DNA of 64,000 bases, from contig CP092441.1 in assembly GCA_030067835.1 (NCBI GenBank), positions 682,001 to 746,000 on the forward strand, given 5' to 3'. This document shows, piece by piece, positions 34,822 to 42,198 of the stretch; within the stretch, counting starts at the first letter, position 1; every line of letters starts with the position of its first letter. Made by a program: the position numbers and the translations under genes. The notes beneath the pieces are model-generated. The model did not search any database and was not told the DNA's origin. It saw only the letters and a program-made list of their open reading frames with translations. The stretch is from Chakrabartyella piscis. Lineage in GTDB: Bacteria; Bacillota; Clostridia; Lachnospirales; Anaerotignaceae.

Positions 34822-35164
34822 AAAAGTATTGGCAGCAGCCAGCTGTGTGGAACAAAAATATTTTTTGGAAGCAGAATTTTCCAAATTACCAGAACAAATT
34901 CAAGAAGAAATCAAGGTGATTTGTGTGACCTTGGCAGAAAAGTTGGGGTGTACCTTCTTGATGGGATTCTATGAAGATGGTGAATTGTATTTTGAAACCA
35001 TCAAATACGAAACAGATATCAATTTTGATGAAATTGGTGCTGAATTGGAAATCAAAGAATTGCGTCGCAAAAAGAAAGAATTGTTGGCATCTTTGGAATT
35101 GTGGTATCGTGTATTCTTCACAAAAGAGGGTGCAAAGGAAGTGGAATTAGGAATTAGGAATTAG
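34814..35164 (+). CDS. DUF6145-like small protein coupled to birA
   Basis: A 116-residue protein that overlaps birA by 8 bp. I relate it, from memory, to the DUF6145 family often found after birA: EQKYFLEAEFSKLPEQIQEEI near the N-terminus and ELEIKELRRKKKELLASLELWYRVFF near the C-terminus. Function unknown. The last residues (VELGIRN) are encoded by an AATTAGG direct-repeat tract that continues past the stop, so the natural C-terminus may have been altered by the repeat. Confidence 0.7.
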   Translation: MSKKVLAAASCVEQKYFLEAEFSKLPEQIQEEIKVICVTLAEKLGCTFLMGFYEDGELYFETIKYETDINFDEIGAELEIKELRRKKKELLASLELWYRVFFTKEGAKEVELGIRN

Positions 35165-35218
35165 GAGTGAGGAATTGGAAGGAAGGATTCTTTGTCACTA
35201 CGTTCCTCTGAATGACAA
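35147..35218 (+). repeat. AATTAGG direct repeats followed by a GATTCTTTGTC-type unit
   Basis: Three to four copies of (GA)ATTAGG(A) at 35147-35175 are followed by AAGGATTCTTTGTCACTACG...CCTCTGAATGACA (35183-35217). The latter unit recurs at 29451, 37272 (inverted) and 63220 (inverted). Confidence 0.8.
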
Positions 35219-35248
35219 GGCGTTTGTCATCCTGAGTTTTTGACATAT

Positions 35249-35278
35249 AGAGGATTGCTAAGCAGTCCTATTTTTTTG
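35249..35278 (+). terminator. Terminator of the birA unit
   Basis: AGGATTGCT / AGCAGTCCT (one wobble) at 35251-35269, then ATTTTTTT. Confidence 0.82.
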
Positions 35279-35340
35279 TCTCAAATCCATAAAAAGACAA
35301 AAATCTTTGTAGAAAAAATAACGAAAATGTCAAAATAATG

Positions 35341-35368
35341 TTGCATTTATTCCTTTACCTGTTATAAT
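35341..35368 (+). promoter_or_regulatory. Promoter of the tandem coaX unit
   Basis: TTGCAT (35341-35346), 16-bp spacer, perfect TATAAT (35363-35368). The predicted start is at about 35375, exactly where the hairpin begins. Confidence 0.75.
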
Positions 35369-35375
35369 AATGCAT

Positions 35376-35420
35376 AAGGTGACGGGAGTTGAACCCACTG
35401 TGTTCAATTCCCGCCACCTT
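35376..35420 (+). ncRNA. Stable hairpin at the predicted 5' end of the coaX transcript
   Basis: AAGGTG-AC-GGGAGTTGAAC pairs with GTTCAATTCCC-G-CCACCTT around a short CCACTGT loop. It is a nearly continuous 20-bp stem located at the expected transcription start. It has no T-run, so it is not a terminator. It could protect the mRNA 5' end or be part of a regulatory leader. Confidence 0.5.
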
Positions 35421-35561
35421 AAGGTATTCTATTGAATTTGATGAGAAGACAAGGATGTGAGAAGAAATCTTCCATGTACCATTGTTTTGCAGATTGTAGA
35501 ATATCAAAAATAACCAAGTAGTCTTATATCAAATGAGTGAGAATGAAAGGAGCATGTACTT

Positions 35562-35657
35562 ATGAATGAAAGATATTTTTTGCGAGACAAAATTCCAAAG
35601 AGGTGTTTTGGTAGACACTGTTGTTTCGTTGTATATAATTGGGAGAATGTTCTATGA
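35562..35657 (+). CDS. 31-residue upstream ORF overlapping coaX
   Basis: An ATG with GAAAGGAG 11 bases upstream opens a 31-codon frame. It ends in CTATGA, where TGA overlaps the ATG of the next gene. The peptide is basic and Cys-rich: KRCFGRHCC holds three Cys in nine residues. Its ribosome site is stronger than that of coaX, so translation of the two is probably coupled. It may be a leader peptide; no homologue is recognised. Confidence 0.5.
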   Translation: MNERYFLRDKIPKRCFGRHCCFVVYNWENVL

Positions 35658-36457
35658 TTTTGGTGATAGATGTAAGCAATACCAACACCGTAATTGGTGT
35701 GTTTGAAGGAGAAGAGTTGGTTGCAAACTGGCGCTTGTCCACAATTAATGCAAGAACTTCAGACGAAACAGGTAGTCTCATACGTTCTTTGTTCAGCCAC
35801 AACGATATTTCTGTTTTTGATATCGAAGCAGTTGTGGTTTCTTCTGTTGTGCCAGATATTATGTATTCCTTGACAAATGCCATTAGAAAATACCTCAGAC
35901 ACGAAGCAATGGTCATTGGTAGTGGTATGAAAACAGGAATCAATCTGCGTATGGAAAACCCAAAAGAAATGGGTTCCGATCGTATTATGAACCTTGTGGC
36001 AGCAAATGAGCTGTATGGAGGACCTGCAATTGTCATTGATTATAGCACTGCAACCACCTTTGATGCCATTGATGAGCATGGAGAATTTTTAACAGGGATT
36101 ACAGCACCTGGGGTGCAAGTATGTGCAGAAGCTTTGTATGAAAGAGCAGCAAAATTGCCTAAATTTGAAATCAAAAGACCAGAAAGCATCATCACAAAAA
36201 CCACTGTGGAAAGTATGCAAGCAGGTCTTGTCATCAGCCACATTGGCGAAACCATCTACATGATTGAAACCATCAAAGAAGAATTGGGTCTTCCAGATAT
36301 GAAGGTCATTGCAACTGGAGGTATGGGTCATGTCATTGATGAAAAAGGTGAAATTTTTGACGTATACGATTCTGTTTTGTCACTCCAAGGATTGCGTTTG
36401 ACTTATGAAAAAAATAAAGTGAAAGGAGGAAAATGCAGATATGTTACTGGTAATTGA
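35654..36457 (+). CDS. coaX: Type III pantothenate kinase paralogue 1 with altered Gly motifs
   Basis: A 267-residue ASKHA-fold kinase like CoaX (first step of CoA synthesis). The phosphate-1 loop reads DVSNTNTVIG, where the family has DxGNT; the phosphate-2 loop reads DYSTATTFD, where the family has DxGTxxT. The catalytic-Asp region GSDRIMNLVAAN is kept. The ATG at 35654 has GGGAG eight bases upstream; a TTG at 35639 is less likely. Two Gly-to-Ser changes in ATP-binding loops could weaken or tune activity. It overlaps the second coaX by 17 bp. Confidence 0.85.
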   Translation: MILVIDVSNTNTVIGVFEGEELVANWRLSTINARTSDETGSLIRSLFSHNDISVFDIEAVVVSSVVPDIMYSLTNAIRKYLRHEAMVIGSGMKTGINLRMENPKEMGSDRIMNLVAANELYGGPAIVIDYSTATTFDAIDEHGEFLTGITAPGVQVCAEALYERAAKLPKFEIKRPESIITKTTVESMQAGLVISHIGETIYMIETIKEELGLPDMKVIATGGMGHVIDEKGEIFDVYDSVLSLQGLRLTYEKNKVKGGKCRYVTGN

Positions 36458-37208
36458 TGTGGGCAATACAAATCTTGTTCTGGGTGTGTATCATGGCAAT
36501 CGTCTCATCAAAAGTTGGCGTATGACAACAGGTGCCAATAGAACAGCAGACGAAACAGGCATTTTCATCCATGAATTGTTTGATACAGCAGGCTTTGATT
36601 GCAAACGCATTCAAGCAGTGATTATTTCCTCTGTTGTGCCAGATATTATGTATTCTTTGACACAAGGGATACGTAAATATTTTGGTATCGAAGCCATGAT
36701 TGTCAGCAGTGGTATGAAAACAGGGATTGTGGTGAAACGAGATAATCCAGCAGCAGTTGGTGCAGATCGTATTGTGGATTTGGTGGCAGCCAATGAAATT
36801 TATGGTGGACCTGCAATTGTCATTGATTATGGCACTGCAAATACCTTTGATGTCATCAACGAAAAATCAGAGTTCATTACAGGTTTGATTACACCAGGCA
36901 TTGGTATTTGTGCAGATGCTTTGTATCGTAGAGCAGCACAACTTCCAAAGGTGGAAATCAAAAAACCAAAGTCTGTCATTGTGAAAAACACAGTGGGTAG
37001 TATCCAAGCGGGTCTTGTAATGGGGCATATTGGACAAACCAAGCACATCATCAAAACCTTGAAAGAAGAATTGGATATGCCAGATATGAAGGTCATTGCA
37101 ACTGGCGGTTTGGCAAAAGTCATTGATCCAAATAAAGAGATTTTTGATATTCTAGACCCTGTTTTGACATTGAAAGGTTTGCAAATTTTGTATCATAAAA
37201 ATAAATGA
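36441..37208 (+). CDS. coaX: Type III pantothenate kinase paralogue 2
   Basis: A 255-residue CoaX. The phosphate-1 loop is canonical (DVGNTNLVLG) and the catalytic-Asp region is GADRIVDLVAAN. The phosphate-2 loop is DYGTANTFD, with Asn where paralogue 1 and most relatives have Thr. Strong AAAGGAGG precedes the ATG, which lies inside the end of paralogue 1. The two proteins are closely related throughout (for example both have SSVVPDIMYSLT), so this is a tandem duplication. CoaX works as a dimer with sites at the interface, so hetero-oligomers are possible. Confidence 0.92.
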   Translation: MLLVIDVGNTNLVLGVYHGNRLIKSWRMTTGANRTADETGIFIHELFDTAGFDCKRIQAVIISSVVPDIMYSLTQGIRKYFGIEAMIVSSGMKTGIVVKRDNPAAVGADRIVDLVAANEIYGGPAIVIDYGTANTFDVINEKSEFITGLITPGIGICADALYRRAAQLPKVEIKKPKSVIVKNTVGSIQAGLVMGHIGQTKHIIKTLKEELDMPDMKVIATGGLAKVIDPNKEIFDILDPVLTLKGLQILYHKNK

Positions 37209-37209
37209 A

Positions 37210-37396
37210 AACGGAGCGATGGGGGCATCGCTCCCTACGTGTTCTGGATGACAGTATGAATCAACCATGTTTGTCATTCAGAGGAGCGAAGCGACGAAGA
37301 ATCCAAAGGGTGGAGTAATCTACCCTTTTTTATTTGGAAATATAAGGATTTATTGCAACAGGATTGCTTGTAGGGGCGTTCCTATGTGAGCGCCCG
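37210..37396. repeat. Repeats in the coaX-dusB gap
   Basis: A reverse variable-stem hairpin at 37210-37238 (CGGAGCGATG...CATCGCTCCCTAC), an inverted GATTCTTCG unit at 37272-37306 (GTCATTCAGAGGAGCG...GAAGAATCC), and a forward hairpin at 37369-37396 (TGTAGGGGCGTTC...GAGCGCCCG). The remaining 128 bp before dusB contain only its ribosome site. Confidence 0.82.
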
Positions 37397-37524
37397 TGAT
37401 ACGATTGAGATTTCATATGGTTGCTGATACAAATACAGAAAATTCTCTTAAATATCAAGGATTTTCCTTGCATGTATCAGGGTTCTTTGGTATGATAAAA
37501 GCCATGAAAAAGGAAGGTGTAAGA

Positions 37525-38490
37525 ATGAAAATTGGAAATTTGGAATTGGATAATAATGTGTTTTTGGCACCTATGGCAGGCGTTACGGATTTGCCATTTC
37601 GCTTGTTGTGCAAAGAAATGGGCTGTGGCTTAGTCTATTCGGAAATGGTCAGTGCAAAGGGCATTATGTATGACAATCGCAATACAGAGGATTTGCTGAC
37701 AGTGGAAACAAAAGAAAGACCTGTGGCAATCCAATTGTTTGGTTCGGATCCTAAAATTTTAGGAGATATGGCAAAGAAAATTGAAGGCTATGATTTCGAT
37801 ATCATAGATGTAAATATGGGATGTCCAGCACCGAAAATTGTACGCAATGGAGAAGGTAGTGCACTGACAAAAGACCCTATGCGAGTGGGTGAAATTGTAA
37901 AAGCCTTGGTGGAGTCCCAAAAGAAACCAGTCACCATCAAATTCAGAAAAGGGTTTGATGACAACCACATCAATGCGCCTGAAATTGCAAAAATTGCAGA
38001 AGACAATGGTGCAGCAGCAGTGGCAGTGCATGGTAGAACACGAGAGCAATATTACAGTGGCAAAGCAGACTGGGATATCATTCGTCAGGTGAAAGAAGCG
38101 GTTTCGATTCCCGTTATTGGCAATGGAGATGTATTCCAACCAGAAGATGCAAAGGCTTTGTTTGATGCAACTGGTTGCGATGCCATTATGGTTGGACGTG
38201 GTGCACAGGGGAATCCTTGGATTTTCAAACGTATTTTGCATTATTTGGAAACAGGAATCATTTTACCTGAACCAACAGCAGAAGAACGTGTAGAAAAGGC
38301 ACTGCGTCATGGAAAAATGCTTGTGGATTATAAAGGTGAATATATTGGTGTGCGTGAAATGCGTAAACATATGGCTTGGTATATGAAGGGGCTTTCTGGT
38401 GCTGCGGAATTGCGTGGTAAATTGAATACCACTGAAAATATGACAGAAATGGAAAACTTGTTATTTACCTATTTGGAAAATCATAGATAA
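37525..38490 (+). CDS. dusB: tRNA-dihydrouridine synthase, DusB type
   Basis: A 321-residue FMN enzyme. Motifs: [17 protein letters not shown] (13-29), [17 protein letters not shown], the catalytic Cys in [18 protein letters not shown] (about 97), [21 protein letters not shown] and [15 protein letters not shown] 37525 has AAGGAAGG upstream; a 43-codon upstream extension is unsupported. It reduces uridine in tRNA D-loops and is distinct from the Dus encoded at 23425. Confidence 0.95.
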   Translation: MKIGNLELDNNVFLAPMAGVTDLPFRLLCKEMGCGLVYSEMVSAKGIMYDNRNTEDLLTVETKERPVAIQLFGSDPKILGDMAKKIEGYDFDIIDVNMGCPAPKIVRNGEGSALTKDPMRVGEIVKALVESQKKPVTIKFRKGFDDNHINAPEIAKIAEDNGAAAVAVHGRTREQYYSGKADWDIIRQVKEAVSIPVIGNGDVFQPEDAKALFDATGCDAIMVGRGAQGNPWIFKRILHYLETGIILPEPTAEERVEKALRHGKMLVDYKGEYIGVREMRKHMAWYMKGLSGAAELRGKLNTTENMTEMENLLFTYLENHR

Positions 38491-38515
38491 ATTGTCACAA
38501 ATAAACCAATATAAT

Positions 38516-38629
38516 TGTAGGGTACGCATTGTATGCGTGCCGAACGTGGAATGAATACAATGCATTCCCTACAAAATCACAAAATAAAAATATACTGCAA
38601 TTGTAGGGGCTACCTGTGGTTGCCCGTTG
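38516..38629. repeat. Paired and single variable-stem hairpin repeats before ung
   Basis: The inverted pair 38516-38574 (GTAGGGTACGCATTG...CAATGCATTCCCTACA) mirrors the pair at 27027. A forward copy at 38601-38629 (GTAGGGGCTACC...GGTTGCCCG) follows. Confidence 0.85.
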
Positions 38630-38662
38630 TCCATCACCATCAAAATATGAAAGGAGCACACC

Positions 38663-39337
38663 ATGGTACAATTTGGAAACAGTTGGGATACAGTTCTAAA
38701 AGGCGAATTTGATTTGCCCTATTACAAAGAATTGCGTCAGTTTTTGAAAGCAGAATACAAAACACAAACCATTTATCCACCGATGGAGGATATTTTCAAT
38801 ACCCTAAAAGGCACTGCTTATGAAGATGTGAAAGTGGTCATTTTGGGTCAAGATCCCTATCATGGTGCTGGTCAAGGTCATGGATTTGCATTTTCTGTGC
38901 AACCAGGCATCCAAACACCACCATCTCTACGCAACATGTATAAGGAATTGGCAGAAAATTTGGGTACCTACATTCCAAATAATGGATATCTCTTACCTTG
39001 GGCAAAGCAAGGTGTTTTGATGCTCAATGCAGTTTTGACAGTTCGAGAAGGACAAGCCAATTCCCATAAGGGCAAAGGTTGGGAACACTTCACAGACCAT
39101 GTCATTGCAGAGTTGAACAAACGTGAAGAACCCATTGTATTCTTGCTTTGGGGTAGGTTTGCACAAAACAAAGGTGCTTTGGTGACCAATCCACAACATT
39201 TGATTTTGAAAGCAGCACATCCAAGTCCATTGTCTGCACATAATGGTTTCTTTGGTTGTAAGCATTTCTCCATGACAAATGATTTCTTGGTGAAAAATGG
39301 AATGAAAGCAATTGATTGGCAGATTGAGAATTTGTAG
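38663..39337 (+). CDS. ung: Uracil-DNA glycosylase (family 1)
   Basis: A 224-residue base-excision repair enzyme removing uracil from DNA. The water-activating motif is [21 protein letters not shown] (Asp about 64, split here for length), [11 protein letters not shown] follows, and the Leu-intercalation motif is [15 protein letters not shown] with the catalytic His. Length is typical. AAAGGAGC precedes the ATG. The stop codon abuts a palindromic element. Confidence 0.97.
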   Translation: MVQFGNSWDTVLKGEFDLPYYKELRQFLKAEYKTQTIYPPMEDIFNTLKGTAYEDVKVVILGQDPYHGAGQGHGFAFSVQPGIQTPPSLRNMYKELAENLGTYIPNNGYLLPWAKQGVLMLNAVLTVREGQANSHKGKGWEHFTDHVIAELNKREEPIVFLLWGRFAQNKGALVTNPQHLILKAAHPSPLSAHNGFFGCKHFSMTNDFLVKNGMKAIDWQIENL

Positions 39338-39500
39338 AGGCAATACCGTATAATCCTAATTGCAAGATTTACGAGTGGATTTTTTTGTCATAATCATAAA
39401 AAAACGGAGGCGATATCGGAAATATCGTCGAGTATTTTTGATGATTATGACGGAGAAATAAACCTTAAAGGTTGTGATATAGGGTTGTACAGTGTTGCCT
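39338..39500. mobile_element. 163-bp palindromic element filling the ung-rsuA gap
   Basis: The element starts with the base after the ung stop codon and ends one base before the AGGAGGAG of the next gene. Outer arms AGGCAATAC.GTA.AATCCTA (39338 onward) match the reverse complement of the right end (AGGCAACAC...CCCTAT). The centre is a second inverted repeat, GTCATAATCAT / ATGATTATGAC, enclosing CGATATC-GGAA-ATATCG. The whole can fold into one long imperfect hairpin. No ORF. Confidence 0.65.
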
Positions 39501-39514
39501 AGGAGGAGCAATAT

Positions 39515-40240
39515 ATGAAATCAATACGTTTGGATAAATATTTGTCGGATATGGGTGTTTGCACCAGAAGTGAAGCTAGGGATCAAATCAAAAAGGGATA
39601 TGCCACTGTAAATGGTGATAAAATTAGAAAAGCAGATGTCAAAATCAATCCAGAAGCGGATGAAGTCACCTATCGTGGACGTGTGTTGAACTATCAGCAA
39701 TTTGTGTATTATATGCTCAATAAACCAGCTGGTGTGGTGTCTGCAACGGAAGATAAAAAGGATAAAACGGTGTTGGAGTTGTTGCCCAAACCATTTCCAA
39801 GGGATGTATTTCCTGTTGGACGTTTGGATAAGGATACAGAAGGCTTGTTGCTCATCACAAATGATGGGGATTTGGCACATAACCTGTTGTCACCCAAAAA
39901 ACATGTAGACAAAACATATTTTGCAAAAGTAGATGGTATCTTGACAGAAGAAGATGTGAATCTGTTCAAAAAAGGCGTGGATATTGGTGAAAAAAACTTG
40001 ACGCTACCAGCAACTTTGGAGATTTTGTCTGTGGATGATGTGGAAGAATACTCCACTTGTCACATCACCATATCAGAAGGTAAATTCCATCAAATTAAAA
40101 GAATGTGTCTTGCAGTGGGCAAAGAAGTGATGTATTTGAAACGTCTTTCTATGGGTAGTTTGCAATTGGATACAACACTTGCTCTTGGTGAATCCAGACC
40201 ATTGACAGATGAGGAATTGCTGGAACTTCAGAATAGATAA
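39515..40240 (+). CDS. rsuA: RsuA-family rRNA pseudouridine synthase
   Basis: A 241-residue enzyme. An N-terminal S4 domain (RLDKYLSDMGVCTRSEARDQIKKG) is followed by the synthase core with catalytic Asp in VGRLDKDTEGLLLITNDGDLAH (about 107) and the KTYFAKVDG and ISEGKFHQIKRMC segments. RsuA acts on 16S U516, RluB/E/F on 23S; RsuA is favoured by overall length but the target is not certain. Confidence 0.88.
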   Translation: MKSIRLDKYLSDMGVCTRSEARDQIKKGYATVNGDKIRKADVKINPEADEVTYRGRVLNYQQFVYYMLNKPAGVVSATEDKKDKTVLELLPKPFPRDVFPVGRLDKDTEGLLLITNDGDLAHNLLSPKKHVDKTYFAKVDGILTEEDVNLFKKGVDIGEKNLTLPATLEILSVDDVEEYSTCHITISEGKFHQIKRMCLAVGKEVMYLKRLSMGSLQLDTTLALGESRPLTDEELLELQNR

Positions 40241-40254
40241 ATATATTCATAAAT

Positions 40255-40283
40255 TGTAGGGTTGGGTCTTGACCCAACCGCCA
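40255..40283 (+). repeat. Variable-stem hairpin repeat
   Basis: TGTAGGGTTGGGTC-TT-GACCCAACCG: perfect 8-bp GTTGGGTC/GACCCAAC stem. Confidence 0.85.
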
Positions 40284-40362
40284 TATTGCAATCAATGAAA
40301 TTGAAATTTTGTATAAAAAAATGCATTTCTTCCATACTAAAAAGAAAAAGGAGGCAATGCAT

Positions 40363-40533
40363 ATGAGTAAATTTGCAACTGGTTTATTGATTGGTGGTGC
40401 TGTCACAATGGCAGGTATGTCTTATTTGTTACAAGACCAAAGAACCTACCGTAAAATGGTCAGAAAAGGTAAGAAAATGGCTGTGAAAGCAGAAGAAGTC
40501 ATTGATGATATGATGGATGATGTTATGGACTGA
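40363..40533 (+). CDS. 56-residue YtxH-like small membrane protein
   Basis: One N-terminal hydrophobic segment (FATGLLIGGAVTMAGMSYLL), a basic stretch (RKMVRKGKKMAVK), then an acidic tail (EVIDDMMDDVMD). The layout is like YtxH-type envelope-stress proteins, but similarity is weak. ATG 40363 is 8 bases after AAGGAGG; the ATG six bases earlier is too close. A small GATGCCCC/GGGGTGTC hairpin follows. Confidence 0.6.
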   Translation: MSKFATGLLIGGAVTMAGMSYLLQDQRTYRKMVRKGKKMAVKAEEVIDDMMDDVMD

Positions 40534-40577
40534 AAGATGCCCCATTTGGGGTGTCATTACATAGAAAGAAGGATTGT

Positions 40578-41381
40578 ATGAACGAATTATTGGTATTTGG
40601 TACAGGAAATGCAATGGTCACCAAATATTATAACACTTGTTTTGCACTATTCGATGGCAATGAATATTTTATGGTGGATGCTGGTGGTGGCAATGGGATT
40701 TTTGCTATCTTGGAGCAGATGGAAGTGCCATTTCAAAAGATACACCACATCTTCTTTACCCATGAACATTCAGACCATATCCTAGGTGCTGTTTGGATGG
40801 TGAGAAAGATTGGAACTTTGATGAATCAAGGGAAATATGAAGGTGATTTGCATATCTATTGTCATAAAGATTTGGTGGATACCATTGCAACCTTATGTCA
40901 GTTGACGTTGCAAAAGAAGGTATGTAATCACTTTGGTGAGCGCATTTTGTTGATTCCTGTAGAAGATGGTGAAGAAAAGCAGATTTTGTCTTATGATGTG
41001 ACATTTTTTGATATCCACTCTACAAAAGCAAAACAATTTGGGTTCACTGCAAATATGAATGATGGTCAAAAACTGACTTGTTTGGGGGATGAACCATACA
41101 ATGAAAAATGCCACCAATATATTGCTGGGAGTGATTGGATGCTTTGTGAAGCCTTCTGTTTGTATGGGGATCGTGAACGTTTCAAACCATATGAAAAGAA
41201 CCATAGCACGGTGAAAGAAGCCTGTGAATTGGCAGAAGAATTGGCAATACCCAATGTGGTGTTGTGGCATACAGAAGACAAAACAGCACCCAATCGCAAA
41301 GAATTGTACACAGCTGAAGGCAAAGAACTGTATCATGGCAATTTGTTGATTCCTGATGACAAAGAGCGTATTTTATTGTGA
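40578..41381 (+). CDS. Metallo-beta-lactamase-fold hydrolase
   Basis: A 267-residue MBL-fold protein. The metal motif is FFTHEHSDHILGA (about 62-74), with the preceding MVDAGGGNG, and later candidate ligands in CLGDEP and LWHTEDKT. The RNase Z/PhnP-like arrangement (VFGTGNAM at the start) suggests a phosphodiesterase-like or lactonase-like role, but the substrate is unknown. The ATG at 40578 has GAAGGA upstream. Confidence 0.85.
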   Translation: MNELLVFGTGNAMVTKYYNTCFALFDGNEYFMVDAGGGNGIFAILEQMEVPFQKIHHIFFTHEHSDHILGAVWMVRKIGTLMNQGKYEGDLHIYCHKDLVDTIATLCQLTLQKKVCNHFGERILLIPVEDGEEKQILSYDVTFFDIHSTKAKQFGFTANMNDGQKLTCLGDEPYNEKCHQYIAGSDWMLCEAFCLYGDRERFKPYEKNHSTVKEACELAEELAIPNVVLWHTEDKTAPNRKELYTAEGKELYHGNLLIPDDKERILL

Positions 41382-41500
41382 AAAATGTCCATTTGAAACT
41401 TGCAGAAGAATACGGTATTATAGATGAGGTAATGGCGAAATATGGGCGAATTTGTATTTCGTGGGCGTATTTTAAGAGTGGATTCATTGAGGAGGATAAA

Positions 41501-41713
41501 ATGAAAAAACGAATTATTGCATCTTTCATCACAGCAGTTTGCATGGCTATGATTATGTCATTTGTACAAGCAGTTTGTAACGTAGGGTTGTTTTCAGACG
41601 CATTTATGCATGTTTGGTTGAGAGCTTGGAAAATCAGCACCATCGTAGCAACACCTGTTTCTTATTTCTTGCCATCACGAGTGGCAAAGTGGGTAGATAC
41701 ACACGTTTCTTAA
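41501..41713 (+). CDS. DUF2798-family two-helix membrane protein
   Basis: A 70-residue protein. MKKRIIASFITAVCMAMIMS and FLRAWKISTIVATPVSYFL-like segments (here WLRAWKISTIVATPVSYFLP) form two membrane helices typical of DUF2798. AGGAGG lies 6 bases before ATG 41501; a longer in-frame form overlapping the MBL gene by 4 bp is possible but has no ribosome site. Function unknown. Confidence 0.8.
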   Translation: MKKRIIASFITAVCMAMIMSFVQAVCNVGLFSDAFMHVWLRAWKISTIVATPVSYFLPSRVAKWVDTHVS

Positions 41714-41730
41714 TGAAATGATAAATGAAA

Positions 41731-41764
41731 GGCATATTCCTTTTGACGGAGTATGTCTTTTTTT
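41731..41764 (+). terminator. Terminator after the DUF2798 gene
   Basis: GGCATATTCC / GGAGTATGTC stem with T7. Confidence 0.85.
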
Positions 41765-41801
41765 GATGGAGATTATTTATATTTTACGTAGTAAAATATA
41801 A

Positions 41802-42038
41802 GGCTAAAAACTAATGGTGAATGGTGAATGACTTGAATACACTTCATCAAACGGGATGCCCGGGACGCCATCCCCTACAAAAAATATAAATGTGCGACAA
41901 TTGTGCTCTTTTCATCATAAATTGCCACAAAACAAATGGATAGATATGGAAGTCATTCCTATAAAACTAAAACCACAAAAGGAATCTAATCGTTATTTTG
42001 TTTTTTAGTCCTTCACCATTCACTTTTAGTCATTAGCC
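41802..42038. mobile_element. 237-bp element with 32-bp terminal inverted repeats
   Basis: The left end (41802-41833: GGCTAA, ACTAA, GTGAATGGTGAA, GACT) matches the reverse complement of 42007-42038 at most positions. It encloses a reverse variable-stem hairpin (41851-41879, CGGGATG...CATCCCCTACA) and otherwise AT-rich, ORF-less DNA. An ATATTTTACGTAGTAAAATAT palindrome adjoins it on the left (41779-41800). Two similar terminators (41731 and 42108) flank it, facing each other. Confidence 0.65.
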
Positions 42039-42107
42039 AATCTTCATTTATGAAGATTATAAGCATAATGTGTATATTATACGTGTTTGACTTTATTCAA
42101 TTAACAC

Positions 42108-42148
42108 CAAAAAAAGCATATTCCTTTTGATGGGAGTATGCCTTTTTC
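42108..42148 (-). terminator. Terminator of the serC-serA-DUF1015 operon
   Basis: Minus strand GGCATACTCCCATC...GGAATATGC then T7. Its stem is nearly the same as that of the terminator at 41731. Confidence 0.85.
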
Positions 42149-42198
42149 TTATCTATAAATTATTTCAATCTTTGCAGTCTTGATCTTATCTTTTGCTT

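Noticed and set aside
35376-35420. Rho-independent terminator upstream of coaX
   Set aside because: The stem has no T-run and lies at the predicted transcript start right after a strong promoter.
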